A stretch of 64,000 bases of DNA from Pempheris klunzingeri. Lineage: Eukaryota; Chordata; Actinopteri; Acropomatiformes; Pempheridae. Shown piece by piece: positions 1 through 12,500 of this stretch (position 1 is the first letter of the stretch; every line of letters starts with the position of its first letter). A program made the translations under genes and the position numbers. Where the stretch lies: the NCBI RefSeq assembly GCF_042242105.1, contig NC_092027.1, positions 3,609,506-3,673,505 of the forward strand. The letters are read 5' to 3'. Below the pieces are notes generated by a model, which was given only the letters and a program-made list of their open reading frames with translations, made no database searches and was not told the origin of the DNA.

Positions 1-887
1 GGAATGATGAATAACCAATGAATTCCCAGTGGTGGCACCGCTCGTCTCTTCAGTGCACAACTTATTTACAAACCTAAAAAAAAATCAAAGACAAAAATGC
101 AGATTCAAAGTTAAAGAATAATTTACACTGTGAATAAATATCAATACCCTGACGGATAAGTGGTATAGACGATGGGTGGATAAATATCAATGATTCAGTC
201 ATTGAAGTGTCAACTTCCTAGTATAATCAAAAACCTAGTTTTTAATTATACTTAATATTTATACTATTATGCTTCTACTCTACTGATTCCTCTCTCTTAA
301 TAATCTCACTACAATCTTTATTTACAGAGCGCCAATTCATAAAAGCATTATCTCAAGACGCTTTACATAAAGAGCAGGTCTAGACCAAACTCTTTAATTA
401 GAGAGAAACCCAACGATTCAAGAATTCAAAATTAAGGATTCAAGAATCCACACATGAGCAGTGTCAGATATCATATTGAGCAACTGTGGCAGGAAGAACT
501 CCCCTTTAATGGGAAGAAACCTCGAACAGATCCAGGCTCAATGTGGCAGCTTCTGTCAGGATCCGCGTTGGGAGGAGGTTGGACAGACAACACAAACAGC
601 AACCAACATACCAACAGTGACTATAGCACTAACAACAGGAGTGTGACTAAAAAATCAGCAATATGGTGATGCCTCAGCTCATATAAAACAGATTTAACTT
701 CGTTGTGGAAAATCAATGAAAGTCAAACATTTTCTTTACAGTGTGTCAGAAGTTTCACAGCCAACAAAGAAACAATCAGATTAAGTTCTTTTGCACATAG
801 TTGATGGTGTTTGTTCCACAGCGGCTGTGAAGTCTATGTCCCACATGAAGAAACTTACTGTGTGCAGGGTGGTGTTTTTGTCATCAT
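1..887. other. 3' flank of the MHC class I gene with an interspersed repeat fragment
   Basis: No gene is visible here. The part near 888 should be the 3' UTR of the class I gene, which is read on the minus strand. The stretch at about 325-600 (from a 'gcgccaattcataa' word through 'gagcaggtctagacc' to 'aagaaacctcgaacag') resembles, from memory, an abundant teleost interspersed repeat; I cannot name its class. A short open frame at 454-669 lies inside this repeat and is not considered a gene. A minus-strand AATAAA is present at about 318-323, but I cannot tell whether it is the polyadenylation signal used. Confidence 0.5.
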
Positions 888-2471
888 TTAGGCTCCTGGA
901 TTCAGCTCCTCCAGGACCTCAGGGTTGATCACAGCTGTAAGATCAGAACCCCGTTATTATTTCACACCCTGCTCTGAAGTGACACTGTGTTTTTGCAAAC
1001 AGACTGCATGTCCGCTCAGTGAAAATAGAATAAAAAGAAGTTTTACTTACGAGATGGAGGGCGTTTGGCTGAAATAAAAGGAAAAGACAAATGTTTTATG
1101 TTGTTACAAGTAGAAATGCCACACTTTGTCACTTTCTTCTCAGTGATGATGTCCTCTTCTATGCACTCAGACTTATAAATCTTTTCTATCATTTGGTTCG
1201 ATCTTACAATAGTTCTTTTCCTGTCATCTCTCCCTGACATCATCATGCTATAGTCATGTTATAATGACTGTGGCTCTGAGACCTTATTATTGTTTGGATT
1301 GAAGTCTAAATTCAGAGCACTGAAAAAATGGAGACACGGTTGCAGTTTTGGTTTCTCACCGTTCTTCTTTTTATAGATGAAGAATCCAGCCAAAGCAATG
1401 ACGACAGCCAGAACAGCCACTGCAGCAATGATGATGATGGTCGTGACAAGGGGCTTCTCTGTTGAGCAGAAAACAACAAACCAATCACAGCCTGTACAGA
1501 TGAACAAAATTTCTCACCCAACACACAAAAAACATGACCTGCAGGGCTGTTACAATAAAACAATGGCTGTTTCCCACCTCCATCACTTCTGATTCCTGTC
1601 TTACCTTCGTTGGTCCTGATCACTGCTTTGTCCAGTTTGGTGACGATGTCCTCGACACCAGAGAGCTGAAACACACATTCGTAGCTCCCCCAGTCTTCAG
1701 ATGCTCCTGGTGCTTTCAGGTCAACGCTCGTCTGGAAGGATCCATCGTTGTTGGGGAGGATCTCTCCGAGGGTCACGCCCTCATGATGCTCCTCTCCACC
1801 TTTCCTCCAGAACATCATGGCTGCGTTAGGGTAGAAACCTGTAGCGTGGCAGGTGACTGGAGAGGAGGGAGACTTCTGGAGGAGAGACACTTTGGGACGG
1901 TCTGGGGAGTAAAGAGATAGAGAGAGAGTTTTGAGTGTTTTTTAAATTATTATCATTTTAATAATGATATAACTCTTCTGTGTAGAACGACAAGAAGCGA
2001 GAGACTACTGCTCCATGCATATTACATGCTACTTTATATAAATATATATACAACACAATGTACTTTGTAAAACTACAATGTTTTTAGTGTGGTATCTATG
2101 AAGCTACATCAGGTCATTTAATTTGGCGTGTAATTCGTTCTACCTGTTCTCAGAAGAGATCTCCTGCCATAATCCACATACTTCTTCAGCCAGTCAGTGC
2201 AGACCTGGGTGAGGTACTGATTTGTGCTTGCGATTAAAGCATCGTCATGATCCCAATTTTGCTTGGTGATGACAGCCTCTTGTTTTGGAGCGGTCCATGA
2301 CTCCGTCTTCAGATCAAATGATATGAGGTCTTCTCCATCATAACCATCCTGAGTGAAGCCACTGGTTTTGCCAGTCTGATCATCCCACTCACAGCCGTAC
2401 ATCCACTGCAGGAGGTGAATATCTGTGTGTGTGTGTGTGTGTGAGAGAGAGTGAGAGAGAGAGAGAGAGAG

Positions 2472-2502
<31 letters not shown>

Positions 2503-5500
2503 CTGAGATGGAATCACAGTCATTAGTAGTTGATATCACATCTTAACCACAGAGACACACTGATCCACACAAGATCTGTATTGGCTCGATGAAAGCAAAT
2601 CATCAGCCATCATCAGCTATACAGAGCTATATAGGATACAGAGTGAGACACTCGGTCAATCACAGTGGAGATTCAGTGGATGTCAACATAAATCTGTGTC
2701 CTTGGTGAGTCTACATCTCCTCAGACTCTGTCAAAAGACCGTCCTCTCTCTTTTTTCCTGCTCCATCTTTTAGTAAATGTGAAAACACTCCATTTAGATT
2801 TGGCTCCCTTTATGATGTAATCAGGCTGATCATGTGACTTCTTCTAGCCCTTTAGCAGGCCGACTGTGCCCACGCACTGGAAACCTCCTGAATCCACCTC
2901 GCTCCACCAATATTTATTTATCATCTAACGCAGGCTCCCAGTAACATGAAGATGTCGAAGGCGAGACCAAAGCACACAAACTGCTCTGTTCTCCTGCCCT
3001 GAAATCAGCTGCAGCAGCCTGCTATGATGAGTTTTTGAACATTAAACTATGTAAACTAATCTAGTAATCTAGTAGGGGCTCCAATTATAAGTATGAGTTT
3101 ACAAACTGCAAAATCTGAGAGAATAAAACTCAGAAGATGGAGGAAGGGTGGTAGTGAGGAAGAGGTCGCAGTGTGTGTGTGTGTACATCTGTTTGCAACA
3201 AACAAACAACAAACTACTGCATGAAAACACGTTCTGAGTGAAAAGTGAAGCATAAACAAACCTCCAGTTTGGTTGAAGCGCTGCTTTGCAATGTCAATGC
3301 TGGTTTTGTAGGTCTGCTGGGTATTCTGAGAGACCGCAGTCTGCGTCTCCCAGTACTCAGGATCCTCTGCTGTGACTCTGCTCATCCAGTCCTGTTTGGG
3401 TTCTGATCTCTTGGTGTTACTGTCGTAGTGAAACATCTGAACATCATCAACCAACCCAACAGCCACAAACTCTGGGAAGTTTGGGACTCCAGAAGAGGCA
3501 GTGTAGAAATACTTCAGAGAGTGAGTCACTATAAAACAATCAATAAAAGGTTTTAGGCTTTTGAAATTCAATTTTTTTAAATCACCTTTTTGCAATAATA
3601 TATTATATCTGTGCCATCAATTCCTTTAGCACAGTAAATGTTTAATGACAAGAAGATAAAATACTGTATTAAAGATACTAAAAATGAACACCCACAATAG
3701 TTGTTTGTACAATTATGAAATAAAAACACTTAAAAAGATACAATAACACTTTAGTATCTGGATTTAACATACAAATTTCTAGTGCGCATGTGCGGAAGTA
3801 TATCCTGCTCGTTTTCTTAATTTTTCTTACTTTTAACTATCTTTTTAATTATTTGTTTTACTTTTTTGCTGGTAATGTGTTTTTAAGACGGTCCCTCTCC
3901 AATACATGCTGGTGGAGAGAGCTCTTGTCATCTTTTTGCTGTGAAAGTACTACTTTAACTCTGCCGGGTGCAGTAAACATATGGCCGTTGGTAGCCGTTG
4001 GTAGCTGTTTTGGCTACAGGAGTGATCAGCTGATCGCTCTGAAACCTGCTGGCATCTTGACCACGAGATCTTCACAAATTCCAGAAGAATTGTGGAGGAA
4101 AACACACCGAGGTTGCAGAGGAGAGAAGAGGTGTATGGAGGAAAAGAAATATAAACCCTGTCTCCCCATCGTTACTATGGGCAACGTGAGATCGCTGGTA
4201 AACAAGATGGAGGAGCTAACAGAGTTAGCCAGGAGTCAGGTGGAGCACCGGGAGTGTAGTCTGGTGTGCTTTTTGGAGACATGGCTGCATCAGGACATTC
4301 CCGACGACAATGTTTCCATCGGTGGCTTCCAAACTGTTCGGGCCGACAGGGACTGCACCAGGAGCGGTAAGCGGAAAGGAGGGGGGGCCGTTCTGGTGAA
4401 CAACAGGTGGTGCAGTCCTGCTCATATTACTATCAAGGAGCGCTTCTGCAGCCCGGACATTGAACTGTTTGCTGTTGGTCTTCGTCCATATTATCTGCCA
4501 CGGGAGTTTTCACATGTTGTCATGGTGACTGTTTACATTCCTCCTTCTGCCAACCCGACTTCGCTGTGTGACGTCATCCACTCCGCCACAGCCCGGGTAC
4601 CAGAGTGCACTCACTGCTATCTCTGTCTTCAACCATGTCACCATGGCAAAGGCACTGCCCGACTTCATCCAGTACGGGAACTGTTTCACCAGAGAGGAGA
4701 GGACCCTGGACTCTGGACTCACCTGATTATTATCTGATTATTATTATTGTTATTATTATTATTATATAATACAGCTCCTCACTCTGAGTGTACATGTTGT
4801 TATATATTATTGTTAGTAGTAGTAGTATTATTTGTATCATTATTATTATTATTATCATTATTATTACTTTCGTGTTTGAAGTTTATTCTTATTCTTTTGG
4901 AGCTGTGTGTAACAAAAAGCAATTTCCCAAGACGCCTCAAGACGCTTTACACAAATTTACACAAATGTAATCAATCGCCAAACAACATAAATTTAACTCC
5001 CAACGTGACTGCCAGGTGTTTTTATACACAGATATTCACCAGAACAACAATAACTAACTGTAGCCTAAGATCCCATTTTCCCTCTTAAGTACAACTTAGA
5101 CAACTCAGAGAAACTTTTTTTTAAAACTGTTTTGCTCCCAAGTGGGTCACATTTCTCACTATGTGATTTGAAATGCTAACAAAATAAAATGTATCTAGTG
5201 TATATTTCATTCAGAATATTACTGTCAGAGAGTCAACCATTATAGGCAATAGAGATGGGATTTATGGCTCTTTGAAGGGAGCCGGATCTTGAGGAGCCGT
5301 TCCTTTCAAAGAGCCGTTCAAAAGAGCCGTTCAAACGACTGACTCGTTGTTATATTTACTTATTTATTTATTAGAAGTCAACCATGGGTAACTTGTTGTT
5401 TCAAGGAAACAATCACTGGTAGCGGTTGTAAAATGAGATTTGGTTCAGAATAATTCAAACTTATACATATCTATTCTGAAATATTGATTATAATTTCATT

Positions 5501-6392
5501 TGGCTTGTGTTTTCAGTGTAATCATTCCATAAGATGGTGCCATACCAACATGCTTTGATAGTGAGATCACTATTTTGAATTTTCCCCTCACCTAAAAAAA
5601 CTTTGTGGCACAATAAAGCTATGCAGGCTTTCATGCAAAATAACTTCAGTGTGAAATTTTCCACACATGAACATTTTAACAATACAGAAAAAATATGAAA
5701 ATAATAAATAAGTATATATATATATATAAATAATATAAATAAAACTAGAATAGAAATTAGGACATGATACAAATGTGAATGCATAATTGTACTAAACTAC
5801 CTGGTGTGTGTTCACCTGAACTACTGTAGCTGCGTTCACGTGTATGGCGCGTGCTGTGGACGACTCAAACTCGATGTCATTAGTCGTTCAGGTGAAGGCA
5901 GCGTGGACAACTCAGACTCGTGGGGCACACAGGTGACACATGAAGGCAGCGCGGGCAATTTGCATATAAGAACGGCTCGCAACTGTGAATCGGTTCTCAT
6001 CGTTCACTTAAAAGAGCCGTTCAAAGACTCGACTCGTTCGCGAACATCACATCTCTAATAGGTAACACATTGTAGGCTACTTACAAAGCAAATGTTACGA
6101 TGGCATTATTGGTTACAGGGCATATCCGGAAAAAAAGTAAAAAATTCTGAATATATATTACAATAAATACAATGTATTTATTTTAATATTTTAATGTATA
6201 TATAGTCATGAGCATACTGACTGAAGACTCATTTACTCTAAATAAAGTTGTCAAGAAACCAGATCTTCAGATCAGAGTCAACCGACGCCACAACAAAACA
6301 AAAACATTCACAGCTACAAAGCGTTTGTGTTCAATCTTACCAGCAGACGCAGTGCGGCTGAAGATCAGCAGTAACACCACCCAAGTGCTCAT
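888..6392 (-). CDS. MHC class I heavy chain, classical-like (U-lineage type)
   Basis: This encodes the peptide-presenting heavy chain that pairs with beta-2-microglobulin and is displayed at the cell surface. Coding exons in transcript order are 6341-6392 (signal peptide), 3262-3528 (alpha1), 2144-2422 (alpha2), 1605-1901 (alpha3 Ig), 1360-1458 (transmembrane), 1051-1068 and 888-934 (tail). The sum is 1059 nt, or 352 aa plus TAA; all junctions are GT-AG and phase 1. Alpha1 has the [11 protein letters not shown] start, PEYW and the glycosylation site NQT. Alpha2 has MYGCEWD and a C...W...Y run ending KKYVDYG. Alpha3 keeps CHATGFYP and its partner Cys. The membrane segment is followed by KKKNG. 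Groove-anchor equivalents Y7, Y59, T143, W147, Y159 and Y171 are present. Position 84 is Arg, usual outside mammals, and the residue before W147 is Asn where Lys is usual. Intron 1 (2.8 kb) contains a LINE fragment and a hAT element. The gene looks intact; the lineage assignment is from memory. Confidence 0.93.
2424..2501. repeat. (GT)n(GA)n compound microsatellite
   Basis: A run of about ten GT units merges into GA repeats in class I intron 2, directly beside the alpha2 acceptor. The acceptor AG is at 2423-2424, so on the coding strand the repeat supplies the (TC)n(AC)n tract that leads into it. Length changes here could affect splicing of the alpha2 exon. Confidence 0.9.
3783..4935 (+). mobile_element. 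Non-LTR retrotransposon (LINE) fragment with endonuclease domain, RT missing
   Basis: An open frame at about 3790-4737 encodes the N-terminal part of a fish LINE ORF2: [63 protein letters not shown] and [10 protein letters not shown], all typical of the APE-like endonuclease. After 'CDVIHSA' the expected SGDFNH motif is damaged and reading continues in another frame ([16 protein letters not shown]). No reverse transcriptase follows. A TTA-rich microsatellite (4733-4866) and a short 3' tail ending near 'aacaaaaagcaattt' come next. The piece from about 4152 onward is shared with the inverted copy at 14208-14785. It lies in intron 1 of the class I gene, opposite to its transcription. The clade (CR1/L2/jockey-like) is uncertain. 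Confidence 0.8.
4733..4866. repeat. (TTA)n-rich microsatellite inside the LINE copy
   Basis: Imperfect TTATTATTA runs interrupted by short unique words, located between the endonuclease remnant and the LINE tail. The inverted copy at 14.2 kb lacks this expansion, so it probably grew after insertion. Confidence 0.8.
5250..6057. mobile_element. Non-autonomous hAT element with 8-bp target duplication
   Basis: The ends are inverted: TAGAGATGGGA at 5250 and the complement of TAGAGATGTGA ending at 6057. They are flanked by ATAGGCAA (5242-5249) and ATAGGTAA (6058-6065), an 8-bp target duplication with one mismatch, as hAT elements make. Subterminal GAGCCGTTC words occur at 5294, 5311, 5324 and 6014, and inverted at 5970-5978. 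No transposase frame is present in the 808 bp. The element sits in intron 1 of the class I gene, 283 bp from exon 1. Its terminus resembles that of the hAT fragments at 14884 and 15868. Confidence 0.85.
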
Positions 6393-6489
6393 TTTGGAGG
6401 ATTTTCAGGAGAGAATCACATATTAAATCAATATTTTTTAATTTGGGCTCCCCGGACTTGCCGCGATCCGCACTTGTCCTCTCGTTTCC

Positions 6490-6625
6490 TCCTTCAAAGT
6501 GAAGAGAAACAGAGGCTGCAGTGCTGCGACTCTGACCAATGAGAATTCAGAAAATGGGTTGAGTCATCTGTTACTAGGCGAAGTGAAAGTACAGAGGTTA
6601 GCAGTGGAAAGTCAAAGTGAAACCT
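6490..6625 (-). promoter_or_regulatory. MHC class I promoter: ISRE-like motifs plus X1-X2-Y module
   Basis: Read on the minus strand toward exon 1, the order is an ISRE-like GAAA cluster (complement of 6606-6624), a second GAAAGT/ACTTTCACTT element (complement of 6579-6591), an X box CCTAGTAACAGATGACTCA (complement of 6560-6578), and a Y box with ATTGG (complement of 6536-6540). The X box joins an RFX-type X1 half to a CRE/AP-1-type X2 half. In mammals this arrangement is bound by RFX, CREB/ATF and NF-Y and recruits NLRC5 or CIITA. The X-to-Y spacing, about two helical turns, fits that architecture. The ATG follows about 145 bp further on. Confidence 0.8.
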
Positions 6626-9380
6626 AAACTGGGCAGAAAACACGAGAGAGAAGAGCTACACGAGGTTACTGTTTGAGCACACTGCCTCAGAAACAATAAA
6701 AATCCTCAGTGTGGTTTAAATGTGGTTTATTTTTTCTAAATATAAGCTATAATTATCATGCATTTGTGTTACAGTGACACATTTAGTTTTCTTGACATGA
6801 ACTTAATGCTGGACATGTTTACAGATTACAACAGTCCTTCACAGATAATTCACCATAATACAAAGACAACATTGTATTTCACGTGGTTTACTCAAAACTG
6901 AACAATTTAGGCAACGACATCGAAATAATTGATCACTCAAGTAATCACAATTTGACAGCTGTACCTGTACATTTCTGAACCAAAGTGTAAATATCCCATA
7001 GTGTAAATATGTATTTCATCACAACCATATATTTATATCTATATTTATTTTGCTATTGCTATTTTTTCTTTTACAATTGCTTCTTTTCACTCTCCCTGTT
7101 CTATTGTTGCTGCTGTAACATGAGAATTTCCCCCATGGGGGATCAAATAAAGAAAAGGCTAAAGTCTAAAAAAAGTCTAGTGGAAGAAGCACTCAGATGC
7201 TTCACTTATAGATATAAAAATATTCCTAGTCCTGCAGCAAAATGCTCTTAAAGTATCAAAAGCAAAAGTTCTCATTATGTCTCCCATGACTGATATTTTC
7301 TGCCTTTATAAGACTGCCAATACTGATGCATCAGTATGTGAGCAGAACTTCATCTTCATTAATATCTGCTTCATCACATGCAGGTTACTTTACAGCAGTT
7401 TAATCCAGCGGTGCCCAGTCTGGGAGTCAGACCCTTCGAGAAGGTCACAAGATAAATATGTGGGGTTGTGAGATGATTAATAGGAGAATAAAGTAATAAA
7501 ACAGACACACAGAGATATCTCTTTCATATTTTAAGATTACAGTATTTTGGCTGTCTAAATTCCCCTGCTGTGGAACTATTAAAGGAATATGTTATCTTAT
7601 CTAGTAAGCTTGTGTAGCTTCTTATGTCTGAATGACAACTTAGTGTCGTTTTCTCCTACTTGTGTAAAGCAGAACTGAATGTTTCTCAGCTTTGCCAGCA
7701 AATTAAATGTTTCTCAAATATGACTTAAAACTTCACTCAGCAGAGCTTTGACTACATTGTCATCAGAATCTGTTGGTTTTAATCAGAGAGGACACAGTTT
7801 GTTTTTAAATTAGAGAGGACTAAGTGGGATTTGTTAAGTTCCTGATATAAGATGCACACAGTATCACATTCATGCATGTGAGCGCACGTTGTCTTTGCGC
7901 CACCCCCTTCACTCTGACAACACCCTGTGCTGCCATTTTGTGCCTTCTTTTGTTACTTTGAAATGGCGGACACATGTACACGCACTCATAGACATGCACA
8001 ATATTTGATTCCTAGCAGGTTTTTTTTTTTTACCGAATAGAAATGTAGTTTAAAATATAAAATAAAAGTGCTATATGTCAATATATTTTGGAGTTAATAT
8101 TTATTTTATAAAGGCATAAAGGGAACTCTGCAGATAACAACGTTGTTTACTTTTATTCACACTGAACCTCCCCAGAATGCAATTCTAGTAACTTTCTCAT
8201 GACTCTGACAAGCTCTGATGCTCCTATTTCTGGTATGAGGTGAAGAAACTAAACCTGATGTAAACAGCAGCTATGGACGCAACACCTCAGCAGTTTTGGT
8301 GATTGGCACTTTTTTCAGGTCATAGAACAGTGTGAGAGCTCCTCTACTGGGCAGAAACAGCAAGTCCATCTGTGCTGTTTCTGAGAAATCACATGATGAG
8401 TCTGTTAGGTTTTGTTTTTGTGTTTGGGTGTGACACGGAAGTTTGGCATGATTTGCACACTTTGGCACTGCAGGAGGAGAAGTAGGTTGTATCATCTGTC
8501 TCTGCCACTGCCGCAAAGCTTCTTGTCCTTCTTGTTTCCCCACATTCCTCTACTGTGGATATTAAACACTGTCTGTAATCGGCCTTGAATCTGTAAGAAA
8601 TGGCACCATAGAAAGGAAAGTAATGCATTTGGCTGATGTGCTGATGTATTGAATAAAATTTAGTTGCTGCCCATGTGTTGCTGTCTGCATATAAGTTGCC
8701 TGAACTGTCAGATTTTAGTTTATGGAAATGAAAAAGTGTCTGAAGAAAGATAGATGGAGTGATTGTCGTTCATCATGCTAAGAGGCAGATAAAATTAAAG
8801 GTTGTTTGTGTCTTTTTCATTCAAGACTGTTCATTATTTCTGTTTTTGTCCTCATCTGACCACTGCTGTTACAGGCTGCTTTCTGCTGCTGAAAGATTGC
8901 AGCCTCTCATGTCCACTTGCTTCCCTCTAATGGCCAATTTATTTATTATTCATTAAAGGAGTCATGCTGCACACAAACCAGGTGTGCATGTGCACATAAT
9001 TCACTGCAGTTATGAAATATGTGGGTTGCACAATTTTTTTTAATCTATTAATCTATTTTTTATTATCATAATTTTTGCGGATGCGCGGAGAAAGCAAAGC
9101 AAGAATCACATAAAAGTAGCAGAACATGTCCAAGACAAACTCCTGGTGGTTTATTGCTTTGCAGATGGCGCCATCTACTTGTACGGCTGGAGAATTTATC
9201 AATTCACAGTTAAACCTATATATACAGTCAATGTTAGACTCCCTGTTCTCTTAAATGGTTTGTGTTTGAGTTTCCTGTAATTTTGTATTTTCAACTTTAA
9301 ATTTGAGGCAATTTACTGTTGCGTGTGGCTTTATTTTGAAATTATGACCGGAATTTGCTGTTTCCCCTGGTTACCTTGAC
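6626..9380. other. Intergenic region between class I and tapasin genes
   Basis: About 2.7 kb separate the two divergent promoters and I find no gene. Two stretches look like 3' ends of fish LINEs: about 7110-7155 ('gaatttcccccatgggggatcaaataaag') and about 7550-7605 ('aattcccctgctgtggaact...ttatcttatc'). A segment at 7180-7260 ('tggaagaagcactcagatgcttcactta') resembles a frequent teleost repeat. Short open frames at 8271-8628 lack recognisable domains or plausible splice structure. Confidence 0.55.
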
Positions 9381-9384
9381 AGGC

Positions 9385-9420
9385 TCGCTGTACGTGAAAG
9401 TGAAACTAAAATGAAACCGG
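9385..9420 (+). promoter_or_regulatory. tapbp: tapbp promoter ISRE
   Basis: GAAAGTGAAACT at 9396-9407 matches the interferon-stimulated response element core, and a further GAAA repeat (ATGAAACC) follows at 9411. It lies about 110 bp before the tapasin start codon. Regulation by IRF/STAT factors is the expected consequence, in line with the interferon response of antigen-processing genes. Confidence 0.75.
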
Positions 9421-9513
9421 AGTTGAAGGGGAAAACCAACAGCCCAAACTCTGCTTTGTGCTCCAGTTAAGAGCAAAAAGCAGCACCTGACAGCAAAGAG
9501 AAGACTTGAAACC

Positions 9514-12500
9514 ATGACCGACTTCTCTACAATCTACAAACTGTCCCTGGTTGCAGCTTTCTGCTTCACTCAAGGTAAAAAAAGTTTTAATTAATTAAGA
9601 CACCTCGTGTGCACGTTGAAATCATCAGTAATTCAGGGAAATCCAAATGTAGCAAAACATGTCTGCTTGAATTTGTCAGTGAAGGATCACAGTGCAAAAC
9701 AACTTCAACTTGAAAACAATTTAAATGCATTAATATGTTGTTCTTCGTGAGGGATATGTATGCCGATTTATGCGTAGTGTCCAGTCAAGTAATAGACTGC
9801 CAAAAGTATTTCCTAGTGATCATATACATTTCACTTTACCGAAGATTACTGTAATTTATGGTATATTTCTGAATGGAGTTTGGTGTAGAAGCGCTCAGCG
9901 CCCCCTTGTGGCCGTAGCCGTTACACCCAGTGGCAGTGAAAATGCATCACCTCAGTTAGTAAATACACTTCAGACAAATAAAATCCATACAATATAGTAA
10001 TACAGCAAAAGAAAACAAAATGGCGTTCACTTGAAAAATTAATGCTACCAGAGATCTGGTCCAAACACTAAGATGGAAAAGCAGGACAATAAACTGAAAG
10101 CAAAACTCTGTATGGCTGGAAACACAACTTATATTGTTCGTGGAAGTGATTAACTGTTTCATTTTTATTTTTATCTGTCATGGTCAATTCCTGCAAGGCC
10201 TTATGTAGCATGTTACACTCAATGCTGCTCATAGTTCCTTTATTTCTTGTTTTCCATGACATTAATTAGTGCAACATGTCCTGTTATGTGCAATTACAGT
10301 AGATTCGTTCTATCATAGATGTAAGACGAATACTAGACACAAAACATTAGGGAATGACAGAGTGCTGTAATGTCAGAATATACTGTAACTCGATTATTAT
10401 GCTCATGTTGCTCTGTTTTTTTTTTTTAATTAATTGTTATTTTTTGTTATATCTGTTGTCTACAGCCTGCAGCAGCAGCTGTCCAGTGCTGGAGTGCTGG
10501 TTTGTGCAGGAGAAGGCCGGTCGAAGAGGAGGTTTAACCACAGCTACAAGCCAGGAAAAGTCCCTGCTTTACATCAGAGCAGACGCACACAGTCACAGTG
10601 GAGATTCCCAACAGGCTCCATCCGACATCAACCCTGACAGAGTCTACTTTGTACACGGTTAGCTCAAAATCACACACTGATCAGGATGTGTATTTTTCTA
10701 GGTACATTTGTGCTTATACAAGCTGTCCTTTTAAAGCTTTCTTTAGCTGGAAGAGAGTCTTCATCAGTGAGCCAGAAAAGAGAATAGGGAGCATTAATTA
10801 GAAGTTTTCAGTTTTCTAATATTTATCTCTCCATCGCCTCCCTCTTTGGATCAAGCTACCTTTCTTCTGGTCAGATCCCATGACAATGTACATGTTACCC
10901 TTCTGACGCCTCTTTCCTCAGACCCAGCTGCCACTCTCTGCCACCGGTCTCTAAACGCCCCCGAAGGCTCTATCGAGAAGCCCCATTGTGAGATCAACCC
11001 CTTCTTCCCGCACCCTTCCTCCCTCAAATGGGTCGCTCCGCTCACAGACTCCGCCTTGAGCCCCACGTACCTGCAAGCCGATTGGTTCTCGACTGCCTTT
11101 CAGGGCCTTAATGGACAGCTGGTCCTTTCCAGTATCATGCGTGCCCCCACAGCAACCAAAGAGCACAACGGTAATGATTTATGACACAAAATGATGATCT
11201 CTGTGAGTTTAGTTTACCTGATCTTCGTCATGTGTGGTAGTTTTACTCTGTCCTCCTCACTGTCTGTGTCCTCAGTGATCCTTAGCGTGACCAGTAAAAC
11301 TGTCTCAGTGCAGTCCAGACTCGGAGAGCCAGTTCTGCTGGATTGTGGCTTCTGGGCCGACCCCTCCTCTCCTCTGTCTAATTCGGGATTTGCCGTAGAG
11401 TGGCGTTACCAGTTCAGAGGTGACGGACGACTGGTTCTGGCTTACGACGGCAGGACGGACCGCTTGGCTGATACACAAGAGGAGGGGGCCACACTGGACT
11501 TTGAGGGTTTGCACAAGAAGGGAAACGCTTCCCTGATCCTGCAGGAAGCTAAAGTGCGTCACACTGGGATGTATATTTGTACAGTGTATCTGCCGTACCT
11601 TGTTGCTCAGGTGGCGGTGGAGCTTGAGATTGTAGGTGAGAGACAAGATCATACTTTTTGTATGAAACCTACATGTAGCCTCTTAAAACCCACCTGCCTG
11701 CCAGCGGGTTATAGTTTGGCTTCGGGTTACTTTAACCCCCAATTTACATCCATAACCTGTTTTTGAGCAAGTGGGTTTTAAAAGGTAAAAATTTTCATGG
11801 GGATCGAGATATTATTATTAACTTTGTCTTATTGTCTTTCCTCTTGTCTTTGCACCTCCACTCTCACCTCCTTCCCATCAGAGCCTCCCTCCCTCTCCAT
11901 CCACCCCTCCCCTCTGCCCCTCGTTGTTCCCGGACAGACTTTGACCGTCCATTGTGAGGCGTCTGGCTTTGCCCCTCTCTCCCTGGACCTGAGCTGGGAG
12001 TTTAAAGGCGCCGATGGGAAGTCCAGGCCTCTGGGAACAGGCAGCGTGACGGGCCACAGGCAGGCCTGGGATGGAACTTATAGCCAGAGCACCCGGCTGG
12101 AGCTTGACACAACTGCCCTGGACCTGGGCAGGGGAGGGGAGGTCACCTGTGTGGCTGTCCACCTCGGAGGCACACGGCGGGCCAGCGTCACCCTCAATAT
12201 TATTGGTAATATGGAAGAACATGTTTGTCTAAAAACAAATTTAAACAGAAATATGATCATTCTAACACGCCTACTACGTGTGATGGCTCTGTTGGCTTAA
12301 CTCTTAAATTCTTGAATTAAAATAATCATCATCAAGCATGACAGCCAGGATGTTAAAGTCAGTTAAATAGGAATCAGGTAAGGCTTAAATTTGTCTTTTG
12401 TCTTTTCAGGGTTCAGTACTCCCTCCATTGAGGACTCAATGGCAATGGTTGGTGTAGCGCTCGTGCTCTATGGTCTAATCAAGTTCATCTCTTGGACCTT

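Noticed and set aside
3790-4737. 315-codon open frame as a host gene
   Set aside because: Its sequence is a LINE endonuclease fragment and it lies inside a class I intron on the opposite strand.
9360-9395. X-box-like word CCTGGTTACCTTGACAG upstream of tapbp
   Set aside because: It resembles an X box only loosely and no Y box (ATTGG/CCAAT) follows at the right distance, so only the ISRE is reported.
7009-9997. Small frames between class I and tapbp
   Set aside because: None has a domain, a good splice arrangement or codon bias; several overlap LINE-tail fragments.
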